This document shows positions 54,910 through 63,367 of a stretch of DNA of 64,000 nucleotides, in pieces (within the stretch, counting starts at the first letter, position 1; each line of letters opens with the position of its first letter). A model generated the notes under the pieces. The model saw only the letters and a program-made list of their open reading frames with translations. It was not told the origin of the DNA and ran no database searches. Origin of the DNA: Streptomyces durmitorensis. Lineage in GTDB: Bacteria > Actinomycetota > Actinomycetes > Streptomycetales > Streptomycetaceae. A program made the translations under genes and the position numbers. The DNA lies in NCBI RefSeq assembly GCF_023498005.1, contig NZ_CP097289.1:3968001-4032000 (forward strand), in the 5' to 3' direction.

Positions 54910-55326
54910 TCAGGTGCCCGCCGGCTGGCGGACGTTCGCACGGACCCAGTCCACGATCGAAGCCGTCGTCGCCCCGGGAGTGAAGATCTCCGCGACACCC
55001 TTCTCCTTGAGCGGCGCGATGTCCGCCTCGGGGATGATGCCGCCGCCGAAGACCTTGATGTCCTCCGCGTCGCGCTCCTTGAGGAGCTCGATCACGCGCG
55101 CGAAGAGCGTGTTGTGGGCGCCGGAGAGGATGGACAGGCCGATCGCGTCGGCGTCCTCCTGGATCGCGGTGTCCACCACCTGCTCGGGCGTCTGATGCAG
55201 GCCGGTGTAGATGACCTCCATACCCGCGTCACGCAGTGCCCTCGCGATCACCTTGGCTCCGCGATCATGACCGTCGAGACCCGGCTTCGCCACCACCACG
55301 CGGATCGGACCGGCTGCCACACCCAT
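54910..55326 (-). CDS. B12-binding domain protein (methylmalonyl-CoA mutase-like small chain)
   Basis: A 138-residue protein that is only a cobalamin-binding domain. D-x-H-x-x-G is in [15 protein letters not shown], followed by [33 protein letters not shown], and [12 protein letters not shown]. This is the lower-axial-His type seen in acyl-CoA mutase small subunits (isobutyryl- or methylmalonyl-CoA mutase). No large subunit is nearby, so it must pair with one elsewhere. ATG 55326 is chosen, since GGAGG lies five bases before it. The 404-bp gap to 55731 shows no clear element. Confidence 0.9.
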   Translation of the reverse strand: MGVAAGPIRVVVAKPGLDGHDRGAKVIARALRDAGMEVIYTGLHQTPEQVVDTAIQEDADAIGLSILSGAHNTLFARVIELLKERDAEDIKVFGGGIIPEADIAPLKEKGVAEIFTPGATTASIVDWVRANVRQPAGT

Positions 55327-55730
55327 CACTGCCTCCATGTACCGATATCCATCTGTCCAAGCACTGGCACCCCGTGCCGCACCGGCCGGGGAAGTGAACG
55401 AACGTTATCTCCAGCATCTCGCACCCGGCAGTTTCACGGTGGAGAGCGAGGGGGAAATCACACGATGGGACACGTTCGCTGCGCGCCACTCCCGTATCCA
55501 GCGGCATACGGACCGTTTTCGGGACGGCGCAAGGGGAGCCGCAACGAGGTCGCCGTGCCACCGCGCCGCCAGCTGCGCGCCGTGGTGATGCGGCGCATCG
55601 GCGATCGCGCCGGTATTCGGTGCGCCACATGCGCCGACCACGTACCGCCGTACGACCTCTGTCACGCCTCCCCACTACGGGCACACGGGGGACAGAGCCG
55701 TCCTCCCGCGTGCCGACCGGGAGGTCGACC

Positions 55731-56585
55731 ATGACCGTCACCAGGGTCTTGCCCTTTCGCCCGCCCTGCCTCCAGTTGCCCGCCAGACTCGCGGGACTCT
55801 CCTTGGCCCTGCTGAAGGCGACCGCACTCGAGGTGGCGATCCTCGCCGGCCACCTCCTCCTGTACCCGTCGGGCATCGCCCAGGAACGCAGGGTCGCCGC
55901 CGAACTGCCGCCGCCGGACGCCCCCAGGCTCCCCGCGGAGCGCCGCCCCCCGGTCGTCCTCCTGCACGGCTTCATCGACAACCGCTCGGTCTTCGTCCTG
56001 CTGCGCCGCTCCCTGGCCCAGCACGCCGGCCAGCACGTGGAGTCCCTGAACTACTCCCCCCTCACCTGCGACATCCGCACCGCCGCCGAGCTGCTCGGCC
56101 GCCATATAGAGGAGATCTGTGAGCGCACGGGCCACCACCAGGTGGACATCGTCGGACACAGCCTCGGCGGCCTGATAGCCCGCTATTACGCGCAGCGCCT
56201 CGGCGGCGACGAACGCGTCCGCACGCTGGTCACCCTCGGTACCCCACACGAGGGAACACGGGTCGTGCCGCTGGCCGACGCGCACCCGATCGTGCGCCAG
56301 ATGCGCCCCGGCTCGGACGTGATCGAGGAGCTGCGCGAGCCCGCGCCGGGCTGCCGGACCCGTTTCGTGAGCTTCTGGAGCGACCTGGACCAGCTGATGG
56401 CCCCCCTGGAAACGGCCTGCGTCAACCATCCCGACCTGATCGCACAGAACGTACGTGTCTCCGGTATCGGCCATCTCGCCCTGCCCGTGCACCCCGCGGT
56501 CGCCGCCGGAATCCGCCAGGCCCTCGACATGCCTGCTTCGGGGACCCCCGCCACGGGTGCCGAAACGGGACTGACCGTGGCCTGA
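55731..56585 (+). CDS. Exported or membrane-anchored lipase-like alpha/beta hydrolase
   Basis: A 284-residue hydrolase. A hydrophobic N-terminal segment (LAGLSLALLKATALEVAILA) anchors or exports it. The lipase fold follows: oxyanion VVLLHGFIDNRSVFVLL, nucleophile GHSLG in VDIVGHSLGGLIARYYAQ, TLGTPHEGTRVVPLADAHPI, an Asp in SDLDQLMAPLETA, and a His in GIGHLALPVHPAV. It resembles triacylglycerol lipase/PGAP1-like esterases of Streptomyces. GGGAGGT is just before the ATG. The substrate is a guess. Confidence 0.87.
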   Translation: MTVTRVLPFRPPCLQLPARLAGLSLALLKATALEVAILAGHLLLYPSGIAQERRVAAELPPPDAPRLPAERRPPVVLLHGFIDNRSVFVLLRRSLAQHAGQHVESLNYSPLTCDIRTAAELLGRHIEEICERTGHHQVDIVGHSLGGLIARYYAQRLGGDERVRTLVTLGTPHEGTRVVPLADAHPIVRQMRPGSDVIEELREPAPGCRTRFVSFWSDLDQLMAPLETACVNHPDLIAQNVRVSGIGHLALPVHPAVAAGIRQALDMPASGTPATGAETGLTVA

Positions 56586-56717
56586 GGAGCAGCTCCCGCA
56601 CCCCTCGATGCGGGAAATTTGTCGAACGGAGCTCGAACGCAGGGCCAAAGCTGTGCCCACAGTCCGCCGAAAGGCGGCCGAATGCCCGTTTCCTGAGAGC
56701 GTGAAACCTGCCGAAGA

Positions 56718-56747
56718 TTGTCGCGCCCGCATACCGCCGGGTACAGT
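56718..56747 (+). promoter_or_regulatory. Putative promoter of the M23 peptidase gene
   Basis: TTGTCG (56718-56723) and TACAGT (56742-56747) are 18 bases apart. The start codon follows 45 bases downstream, which leaves a short leader. Confidence 0.45.
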
Positions 56748-56791
56748 CGCCGCACTGCTCTGCCCCTGCTGCCGAGGCGAAAGAGAAGTTG

Positions 56792-58435
56792 GTGAACGAC
56801 CGTCACCCGTCGGGGAGCTCAACACCCCCGGCCTCGGCACCCGCCGACTATGCGCCCTACGCGGCGTATGAACCGCAGAGCACCCAGCATGGCGCCTACG
56901 CCGGGTACGACGGCTACTCCACGGGTAGCTTCGACACCTCAGGCGGCTATGCGACGGCCGGTCCCGACACCGGAAGCTTCGCGTCCGACCCGCTCTTCGG
57001 CGACATGCCCGGCAGTCAGTACGACACCGGCCAGTGGTCCGCCACGGGGACGCAGCAGACGCTGAACTACGACCCGTACGCCGCGCAGCACCAGGCCGCG
57101 TACGACACCAGTGGTTACGAGACCGGCAGCTACGACACCAGCATGTGGTCGACCGGCGGCTATCAGCACCTCTCCGCCGACATCCCCGCGCAGCCGGGCC
57201 CCGACGCCACCGGCCAGTGGGACACCGCCTCCTGGAACCAGCCGCAGAACCAGCCGCAGCACGAGCAGCAGCACCAGGCGCAGCAGACCGGCCAGTGGGA
57301 GACCCAGGCCTTCGACACCGGCGCGTACGACGCGACCGCGTGGAACTCCGGCGGCCAGGACATGACGTACGGGGCCACGGAGACGCTCGACGCGTACAGC
57401 GCCCCCGAGGCGCAAGAGGCACACGGCGCACACGGGACGTACGAGGCCCAGGACACGCCCGGAGCGCCCGACACGTACGAGGCACCCGAACCGTACGAGC
57501 ATTCGCCTTACGACACCGGGTCCTACGCCTCCGGATCCCACGCCCCCGAGGCCTACGCACAACCGGCCCCCGCCGAGCACGAGTTCACGCCCGACGAGGC
57601 TCCCGCCGATTCACTCGGTCCGGTCGAGCCGAGCCGTCACGGCTCCGTCGGCGACGACGAACCGCCGGTCATGGACCGCTCGCACGGCTCCCGCTCGCGG
57701 GCCCGCCGCCGCTCCCCCGCCAAGCGCTCCGCGCTCTTCACCGTCGCCGTGCCCTCCGCCTGCGTGATGGGCGTCGCGGGTATCGCCGCCGCGTCCGTGG
57801 GCGACTTCGGCGGCGGGGACGAGAAGGAGGCGCAGGCGGCATCGGCCCCGGACCCCACGTCGGTCCAGCCTTCCGCCGCCAACAACAAGCTCGACACGCA
57901 GCTGGCGAACCTCTCCGCGGACGCCGGTGACTTCGCCGACCGCGCGAGCCGCACCCAGGAGCGCATCGACCTCAAGGCGGAGAAGGTCGCCGCCGAGAAG
58001 AAGGCCGCCGAGGAAGCCGCGCGCAAGGAGCGTCTGCGCCCCAAGTTCTCGCTGCCGGTCAAGCAGCACGGCCTGAGCGCGTACTACGGCCAGGCCGGCA
58101 TCAACTGGATGTCCGCGCACTCCGGAATCGACTTCCCGGTGTCGTACGGCACCGAGGTGCTCGCCGCCACCGACGGCACCGTCTCCACGAAGTGGAACAG
58201 CGCCTACGGCAACATGGCGATCGTGACCGCCAAGGACGGCACGGAGACGTGGTACTGCCACCTCTCCACGCACAAGGTCTCCAGCGGTCCCGTCAAGGCG
58301 GGCGACCCCATCGCCTTCTCCGGGAACTCCGGCAACTCCACGGGACCGCACCTGCACTTCGAGGTGCGTCCCGGCGGCGGCTCGGCGATCGACCCGCTGC
58401 CGTGGCTGCGCAGCCACGGCCTCGACCCGACGTAA
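56792..58435 (+). CDS. Membrane-anchored M23 (LytM-type) peptidoglycan hydrolase
   Basis: A 547-residue protein. The first 290 residues are cytoplasmic and very rich in Tyr/Asp/Gln/Ser with repeats like YDTGSYxT and TGQW. One membrane segment (LFTVAVPSACVMGVAGIAAA) precedes a coiled coil (ADRASRTQERIDLKAEKVAA, EKKAAEEAARKERLR). The catalytic domain has all zinc ligands: HSGIDFPV (H, D) and HLHFEVRPGG (HxH), with AATDGTVST and NSGNSTGP. It should cut peptide cross-links. GTG 56792 is the likely start. It converges on pcrA with 21 bp between stops. Confidence 0.9.
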   Translation: MNDRHPSGSSTPPASAPADYAPYAAYEPQSTQHGAYAGYDGYSTGSFDTSGGYATAGPDTGSFASDPLFGDMPGSQYDTGQWSATGTQQTLNYDPYAAQHQAAYDTSGYETGSYDTSMWSTGGYQHLSADIPAQPGPDATGQWDTASWNQPQNQPQHEQQHQAQQTGQWETQAFDTGAYDATAWNSGGQDMTYGATETLDAYSAPEAQEAHGAHGTYEAQDTPGAPDTYEAPEPYEHSPYDTGSYASGSHAPEAYAQPAPAEHEFTPDEAPADSLGPVEPSRHGSVGDDEPPVMDRSHGSRSRARRRSPAKRSALFTVAVPSACVMGVAGIAAASVGDFGGGDEKEAQAASAPDPTSVQPSAANNKLDTQLANLSADAGDFADRASRTQERIDLKAEKVAAEKKAAEEAARKERLRPKFSLPVKQHGLSAYYGQAGINWMSAHSGIDFPVSYGTEVLAATDGTVSTKWNSAYGNMAIVTAKDGTETWYCHLSTHKVSSGPVKAGDPIAFSGNSGNSTGPHLHFEVRPGGGSAIDPLPWLRSHGLDPT

Positions 58436-58456
58436 CTCCGGCCGCCGCCCCCGGCG

Positions 58457-61000
58457 TTACAGCTTCTCCACCGGCGCGTACCGCAGCAGCAGCCGCTTCG
58501 GCTTCGGCTCTCCGAAGTCCACCGTCGCCTCCGCGTTCGCGCCCGTGCCCTTCACCCCGACCACGGTCCCGAGGCCGAACTGGTCGTGCGTGACCCTGTC
58601 CCCGATCGCCAGCGCGACCACCGGCTTCTCCGTGGCGCGGCGCGTGGCGAAGCCCTGCGCGCCCCCGGTGCGCGAGCGCGACGACGACAAGGAGGAGGCG
58701 ATTCCGGCCGCGGGCCCGGAGGATGCCGGTGCGCCGACCGAACCCTTCCGCTTCCAGTCCAGATGGGCCTCCGGAATCTCCTCCAGGAAGCGCGACGGCG
58801 GGTTGTACGAAGGCTGTCCCCAGGCGCTGCGCATCGAGGACCGCGTCAGATAGAGCCGCTCACGCGCGCGCGTGATGCCCACGTACGCGAGGCGGCGCTC
58901 CTCCTCCAGCTCCTTGACCTGGCCGAGGGAGCGCATGTGCGGGAAGACGCCGTCCTCCATGCCGGTCAGGAAGACGACCGGGAACTCGAGGCCCTTGGCG
59001 GTGTGCAGGGTCATCAGCGTGATGACTCCGGAGCCGTCGTCCTCCTCGTCCGGGATCTGGTCCGAGTCGGCGACGAGCGCGACCCGCTCCAGGAACTCGG
59101 AGAGCGTGCCCGACACGCCTGTGCCCGCGCCCGCGTCCTCTCCGCCTTCCGCCTCCCCTTCGCCTTGTCCTTCGCCTTGTCCTTCGCCGCCTTCACCGGC
59201 TTGTGCGGCTTCTCCGTTGTCGTGCTCGAACTCCAGTGCCACGGCGGCGAGTTCCTGGAGGTTCTCGATGCGCGTCTCGTCCTGCGGGTCGGTGGAGGCC
59301 TGCAACTCGGCGAGATACCCGGTCCGTTCGAGCACGGCCTCCAGGACGACGGCGGGGCCCGCGCCGGACTCGACGACGGTCCGCAGCTCCTCCATCAGCA
59401 CGTTGAACCGCTTGACGGCGTTCGCCGAGCGCGCGGCCATTCCGTACGCCTCGTCGACGCGCTTCAGAGCCTGCGGGAAGGAGATCTTCTCGCGCTGCGA
59501 GAGCGCGTCGATCATCGCCTCCGCGCGGTCGCCAATACCCCTCTTGGGTACGTTGAGAATGCGCCGCAGCGGGACGGAGTCCTCGGGGTTGGCGAGCACG
59601 CGCAGATACGCGAGGACGTCCCGGACCTCCTTGCGCTCGTAGAAGCGGACGCCGCCGACGACCTTGTACGGCAGGCCGACGCGGATGAAGATCTCTTCGA
59701 AGACACGGGACTGCGCGTTCGTCCGGTAGAAGATCGCGACGTCGCCCGCCTTCGCGTCGCCCGCGTCGGTGAGCCGGTCGATCTCGTCGGCGACGAACTG
59801 CGCCTCGTCGTGCTCGGTGTCGGCCACATAGCCGGTGATGCCCGCGCCCGCGCCCGCGTTGGTCCACAGGTTCTTGGGGCGGCGGCTTTCGTTGCGCTCG
59901 ATGACGGCGTTGGCCGCGGTCAGGATCGTCTGCGTGGAGCGGTAGTTCTGCTCCAGGAGGATCGTCGTCGCGTTCGGGTAGTCCTCCTCGAACTGGAGGA
60001 TGTTGCGGATCGTGGCGCCGCGGAAGGCGTAGATCGACTGGTCCGCGTCACCCACGACGCACAGCTCGGCGGGGTCGTCGCCCTCACCCCCGGAGGGGCC
60101 AACCAGCTCGCGCACCAGGGCGTACTGGGCGTGGTTCGTGTCCTGGTACTCGTCGACCATCACGTGCCGGAAGCGGCGGCGGTAGTGCTCGGCGACGTCC
60201 GGGAACGCGCGGAACATGTTGACCGTCGTCATGATCAGGTCGTCGAAGTCGAGGGCGTTCGCCTCGCGCAGGCGCGACTGGTACATCGCGTACGCCTGGG
60301 CGAGCGTCCGCTCGAAGCCGTCGGCGGCCTGTCCCGCGAAGGTCTCCTCGTCGATCAGTTCGTTCTTCAGGTTCGAGATCTTGGCGCTGAAGGACTTCGG
60401 CGGGAACTTCTTCGGGTCGATGTCCAGGTCGCGGCAGACCAGTGCCATCAGGCGCTTGGAGTCGGCGGCGTCGTAGATCGAGAAGGAGGAGGTGAAGCCG
60501 ATCGTCTTCGACTCGCGGCGCAGTATCCGCACGCACGCGCTGTGGAACGTCGACACCCACATCGCGTTGGCCCGCGGCCCCACGAGCTGCTCGACGCGCT
60601 CCTTCATCTCGCCCGCGGCCTTGTTCGTGAACGTGATCGCCAGGATCTGCCCCGGGTGCACGTGCCGCTCGGCCAGGAGATACGCGATGCGGTGCGTGAG
60701 GACCCGGGTCTTGCCCGAGCCCGCGCCGGCGACGATGAGCAGCGGGGAGTCCGCGTGCACGACGGCCGCGCGCTGGTTCTCGTTCAGCCCGTCGAGCAGG
60801 GCCGCCGGGTCGATCACGGGGCGCGGGGCGCCGCCGCGATAGTGCGCGTCCCGGGGTGCGGGCGCGTCGAACTTCCCGTCGAACAGATCATCCGGAATGG
60901 ACTCCGGGGCACTGTCCTCGGGCGGCGGCGGGTGCTCCTCCTCCGAAGCCCGCGAGGGCTTGAGGTCCGCCAGGAAGCTGTCATCAAAGAGGCTGCTCAT
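58457..61000 (-). CDS. pcrA: ATP-dependent DNA helicase PcrA/UvrD-type
   Basis: An 847-residue superfamily 1A helicase that unwinds DNA 3' to 5' in repair and replication restart. All motifs are present: Q-motif NENQRAAV, I AGAGSGKTR (91-98), Ia ITFTNKAAGEMKERV, II VDEYQDTN, III GDADQSIYAFRGA, IV QNYRS, V TLHTAKGLEFPVVFLTGMED, VI RRLAYVGITRARERLYL. An acidic Gly/Glu-rich insertion (GQGEGQGEGEAEGGEDA) lies in the 2B region and is likely a lineage feature. The C-terminus has the Tudor-like tail GDRVTHDQFGLGTVV. GGGAGGCG is just before the ATG. Confidence 0.96.
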   Translation of the reverse strand: MSSLFDDSFLADLKPSRASEEEHPPPPEDSAPESIPDDLFDGKFDAPAPRDAHYRGGAPRPVIDPAALLDGLNENQRAAVVHADSPLLIVAGAGSGKTRVLTHRIAYLLAERHVHPGQILAITFTNKAAGEMKERVEQLVGPRANAMWVSTFHSACVRILRRESKTIGFTSSFSIYDAADSKRLMALVCRDLDIDPKKFPPKSFSAKISNLKNELIDEETFAGQAADGFERTLAQAYAMYQSRLREANALDFDDLIMTTVNMFRAFPDVAEHYRRRFRHVMVDEYQDTNHAQYALVRELVGPSGGEGDDPAELCVVGDADQSIYAFRGATIRNILQFEEDYPNATTILLEQNYRSTQTILTAANAVIERNESRRPKNLWTNAGAGAGITGYVADTEHDEAQFVADEIDRLTDAGDAKAGDVAIFYRTNAQSRVFEEIFIRVGLPYKVVGGVRFYERKEVRDVLAYLRVLANPEDSVPLRRILNVPKRGIGDRAEAMIDALSQREKISFPQALKRVDEAYGMAARSANAVKRFNVLMEELRTVVESGAGPAVVLEAVLERTGYLAELQASTDPQDETRIENLQELAAVALEFEHDNGEAAQAGEGGEGQGEGQGEGEAEGGEDAGAGTGVSGTLSEFLERVALVADSDQIPDEEDDGSGVITLMTLHTAKGLEFPVVFLTGMEDGVFPHMRSLGQVKELEEERRLAYVGITRARERLYLTRSSMRSAWGQPSYNPPSRFLEEIPEAHLDWKRKGSVGAPASSGPAAGIASSLSSSRSRTGGAQGFATRRATEKPVVALAIGDRVTHDQFGLGTVVGVKGTGANAEATVDFGEPKPKRLLLRYAPVEKL

Positions 61001-61166
61001 CGCCTCCCGAGTCTAGGCGGCCCCACTGACAACCCGCCCCGGGTTCCGGCCACGTCACATGCCTACGCCCCGAGCGCGCATGGTCACGCTCCGCCATGGC
61101 ACGGCGTGCCCGCGTCAAGAGCTTCGTAAAGTAACGAAAATGTATCGGGCATATCGAACATCAACC

Positions 61167-61196
61167 TTCACACGGACCACACGAGTTGGCTAGCGT
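61167..61196 (+). promoter_or_regulatory. Promoter of the riboswitch-controlled NlpC/P60 gene
   Basis: TTCACA (61167-61172) and TAGCGT (61191-61196) are spaced by 18 bases. The transcript should start near 61203, just before the riboswitch. Confidence 0.5.
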
Positions 61197-61214
61197 GCTC
61201 CGCGGGCCGCTCGT

Positions 61215-61396
61215 ACTCCCACCGGCGAACCCCGCCGGGAACGGGTGGCCTCCGCCGAGTTCGATCTCCTCGGAGCCGGGGACCCACCATGAACTTGGGG
61301 TGAATCGGTCCCGTACGAAGTACGGGACTGTAGGGCAACCTTCCGGAACCATCCGCCCGAACCCGACAGCTAACCCGGTAGGCGGTCTACGGAAGG
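61215..61396 (+). ncRNA. ydaO-yuaA (c-di-AMP) riboswitch
   Basis: The leader of the NlpC/P60 gene carries the conserved blocks of the ydaO class: GGGGTGAATCGG (61297-61308), the variable stem CCCGTAC...GTACGGG, GTAGGGCAACCTTCCG, CCGCCCGAACCCGACAGC and TAACCCGGTAGGCGGTC before the ribosome site. These RNAs bind cyclic di-AMP and turn genes off, commonly cell-wall hydrolase genes in actinobacteria. GGAAGGAG at 61391-61398 follows directly, so control of translation or of early termination is likely. Boundaries are approximate. Confidence 0.93.
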
Positions 61397-61407
61397 AGTC
61401 GCCTCCC

Positions 61408-62616
61408 TTGGCGTCGCACCGCAAGCCGCGGACCCGCATGACCGGCCTACGCGCCACTCCCGCCCTCGGCATCACGACGGCGGCCCTCACCTCCGTGGCC
61501 CTCCTGTCACAGAGCGCGCAAGCCGCACCGTCCGCGCCGCAGAAGCCCAGCCTCGAAGAGGTCCAGAAAAAGGTCGACGACCTCTACCACCAGGCGGGCG
61601 TGGCCACGCAGAAGTACAACTCGGCCAAGGAGCGCACCGACAAGCAGCGCAAGAAGGTCGACACCCTTCTCGACGACGTGGCCAAGCGCACCGACAAGCT
61701 GAACGAGGCCCGCCAGGAGCTGGGCTCGTTCGCCGCCGCCCAGTACCGCACCGGCGCCGTCTCCGAGACCGCCACGATGATGCTCGCCGACGACCCGCAG
61801 GGGTACTTCGACCAGAATCACCTGTCGGACCGGCTGACCGCGCGCCAGAAGAAGGCGGTCGACGACTATCAGACCGAGCAGGCCTCGGCGACGAAGCAGC
61901 GCACCAAGGCCGCCAAGAGCCTGGAGACGCTGAGCGACTCGCGTGACGATCTCAGGACGAGCAAGCAGACCGTCCAGAAGAAGCTGGGCCAGGCGCGCAC
62001 GATGCTCTCGGAGCTGACCGCCGAGGAGAAGGCGCGGCTCGCGGCGATCGAGAAGAAGAAGGAAGAAGCGGCCAAGCGCAAGGCCGCCGAGCTGGCCCGC
62101 AAGCAGGAGGCCGAGGCGGAGGCCAAGCGCAAGGCGGCGGAAGAGGCGGCGGCCAAGGAGCGCGAGCAGAACAAGGAGACCCCGGACTCCGGCTCCGGTT
62201 CCGACACCGGCTCCGGATCCGGCACGGGTTCCGGCTCCGGCTCCGGCGACACGGACAGCGGTTACGCGACGAAGGCCGCGAAGGTCATCAACTTCGCGGA
62301 GGCCCAGATCGGCAAGCCGTACGTGTGGGGCGCCACCGGCCCCGACTCCTACGACTGCTCCGGGCTCACCCAGGACGCGTGGAAGGCCGCGGGGATCTCC
62401 CTGCCGCGTACGACGTGGGACCAGGTGAAGGTCGGCACGACCGTGAAGACCGCCGACGCCAAGCCGGGTGACCTGGTCTTCTTCTACGACGACATCAGCC
62501 ACGTGGGCATCTACATCGGCGACGGCAAGATGATCCACGCCCCGAAGCCGGGCGCGAACGTCCGCGTCGAGTCGATCTACTACATGCCGATCCACAGCGT
62601 GGTGCGGCCCGCGTAA
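61408..62616 (+). CDS. Secreted NlpC/P60 endopeptidase under riboswitch control
   Basis: A 402-residue peptidoglycan endopeptidase. A signal peptide (TTAALTSVALLSQSAQAAPS) precedes a long coiled coil (LEEVQKKVDDLYHQAGVATQ to about residue 265), which in RipA-type proteins keeps the enzyme quiet, then a Gly/Ser linker. The NlpC/P60 domain has Cys in PDSYDCSGLTQDAW, His in DDISHVGIYIGDG and the third polar residue in KMIHAPKPG. TTG 61408 (LASHRKPR) is chosen from GGAAGGAG nine bases upstream. It cuts D-Glu-DAP-type bonds in the family. Expression should fall when c-di-AMP is high. Confidence 0.94.
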   Translation: MASHRKPRTRMTGLRATPALGITTAALTSVALLSQSAQAAPSAPQKPSLEEVQKKVDDLYHQAGVATQKYNSAKERTDKQRKKVDTLLDDVAKRTDKLNEARQELGSFAAAQYRTGAVSETATMMLADDPQGYFDQNHLSDRLTARQKKAVDDYQTEQASATKQRTKAAKSLETLSDSRDDLRTSKQTVQKKLGQARTMLSELTAEEKARLAAIEKKKEEAAKRKAAELARKQEAEAEAKRKAAEEAAAKEREQNKETPDSGSGSDTGSGSGTGSGSGSGDTDSGYATKAAKVINFAEAQIGKPYVWGATGPDSYDCSGLTQDAWKAAGISLPRTTWDQVKVGTTVKTADAKPGDLVFFYDDISHVGIYIGDGKMIHAPKPGANVRVESIYYMPIHSVVRPA

Positions 62617-62643
62617 CCGTCACACAAGACACCACACACAAGA

Positions 62644-62677
62644 AAACGGCCCTCCACGCGCGCGTGGAGGGCCGTTT
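62644..62677. terminator. Perfect 34-bp palindrome, bidirectional terminator
   Basis: AAACGGCCCTCCACGCG (62644-62660) and CGCGTGGAGGGCCGTTT (62661-62677) are exact reverse complements without spacer. It lies between the NlpC/P60 gene and a convergent membrane protein gene, with T-rich ends in both directions. Confidence 0.88.
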
Positions 62678-62693
62678 CTGTCTGCGGGGCGAC

Positions 62694-63047
62694 TCAGGTC
62701 CACAGCACCGCGATGAAGATGTTCACGACGGTCAGCAGCCCGACGGCGCCGAACATCGCCTTGTCCACCTTCTCCTCGTCCCGTTTCACATAGACCAGCG
62801 CGAGGATCACGATCAGCACGGCCATCTTGATGCCGATCTTGAGGTTGTTGACCGGGTTGTCGTCCGCCTGATTGAGACCCACCAGGATGACGCCCGTGAC
62901 GAGCATCGTCAGCGCGCCGTGCAGCATCGCCGGGTTGAAGCGGGCCGTGCCCTGGCCCATCTGCTTCATCTGAGTCAGGAAGCCGCCCAGGAGGGAGGCG
63001 ATGCCGATGATGTGCAGGCCGACGAAGAGATGGGTGAGAACGTCCAT
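62694..63047 (-). CDS. Small membrane protein of unknown function
   Basis: A 117-residue protein with four hydrophobic segments (HLFVGLHIIGIASLLGGFLT, MLHGALTMLVTGVILVGLNQ, IGIKMAVLIVILALVYVK, AMFGAVGLLTVVNIFIAVLW). The His residues at the start of helix 1 and in MLHG and the overall layout resemble small integral membrane proteins of actinobacteria. No motif gives a function. It stands alone on the minus strand between the two NlpC/P60-type genes. Confidence 0.78.
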   Translation of the reverse strand: MDVLTHLFVGLHIIGIASLLGGFLTQMKQMGQGTARFNPAMLHGALTMLVTGVILVGLNQADDNPVNNLKIGIKMAVLIVILALVYVKRDEEKVDKAMFGAVGLLTVVNIFIAVLWT

Positions 63048-63231
63048 GGTTCCGGAGCCTAGCCGGGGCCTTATCACCACTCCGTAGCCAGGTGGGCCAC
63101 AAGCGCCGCATCGGTCACGCGCGCACGTGAAGGACGTGCGGCCTGGCGGATGACGCAGTCACATACGGTCACCTTCCAGAACACTTCCGTCAGTTGCGCA
63201 CATTCCGTCACCAACCCGTGACGGCCAGGTT

Positions 63232-63237
63232 TAGCGT
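63232..63237 (+). promoter_or_regulatory. Putative -10 of the second NlpC/P60-type gene
   Basis: TAGCGT matches the -10 of the first paralogue exactly. The 320-bp gap from 63048 holds this element and a GCCG-rich hairpin (about 63297-63322) but none of the ydaO blocks. Confidence 0.4.
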
Positions 63238-63367
63238 CCTTCGTCAGGTGCCCGGCTCCCCACCGCCGCCCGGACCAGGGGCGGCAGTCGGACACCACCG
63301 CCGAGAATCCGGCGGCGGTCCGCTCCCCCTGTGCGGGCCGCCGCCGGAACCTTAAGGAGCCCCCTTC

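Noticed and set aside
55337..55588. Small plus-strand gene between the B12-binding and lipase genes
   Set aside because: No ribosome site, low protein-like content, and the region carries no recognised motif.
54499..55734. Plus-strand reading frame of 411 codons after DUF5691
   Set aside because: Most of it is antisense to the B12-binding gene; only the 36-bp repeats at its start are unusual and are listed as repeats.
58586..61129. Plus-strand reading frame of 847 codons
   Set aside because: Antisense to pcrA, with no protein-like composition; a common artefact of high GC content.
63048..63367. Second c-di-AMP riboswitch
   Set aside because: None of the conserved blocks (GGGGTGAATCGG, GACAGCTAACC) occurs; only a simple GC hairpin is seen.
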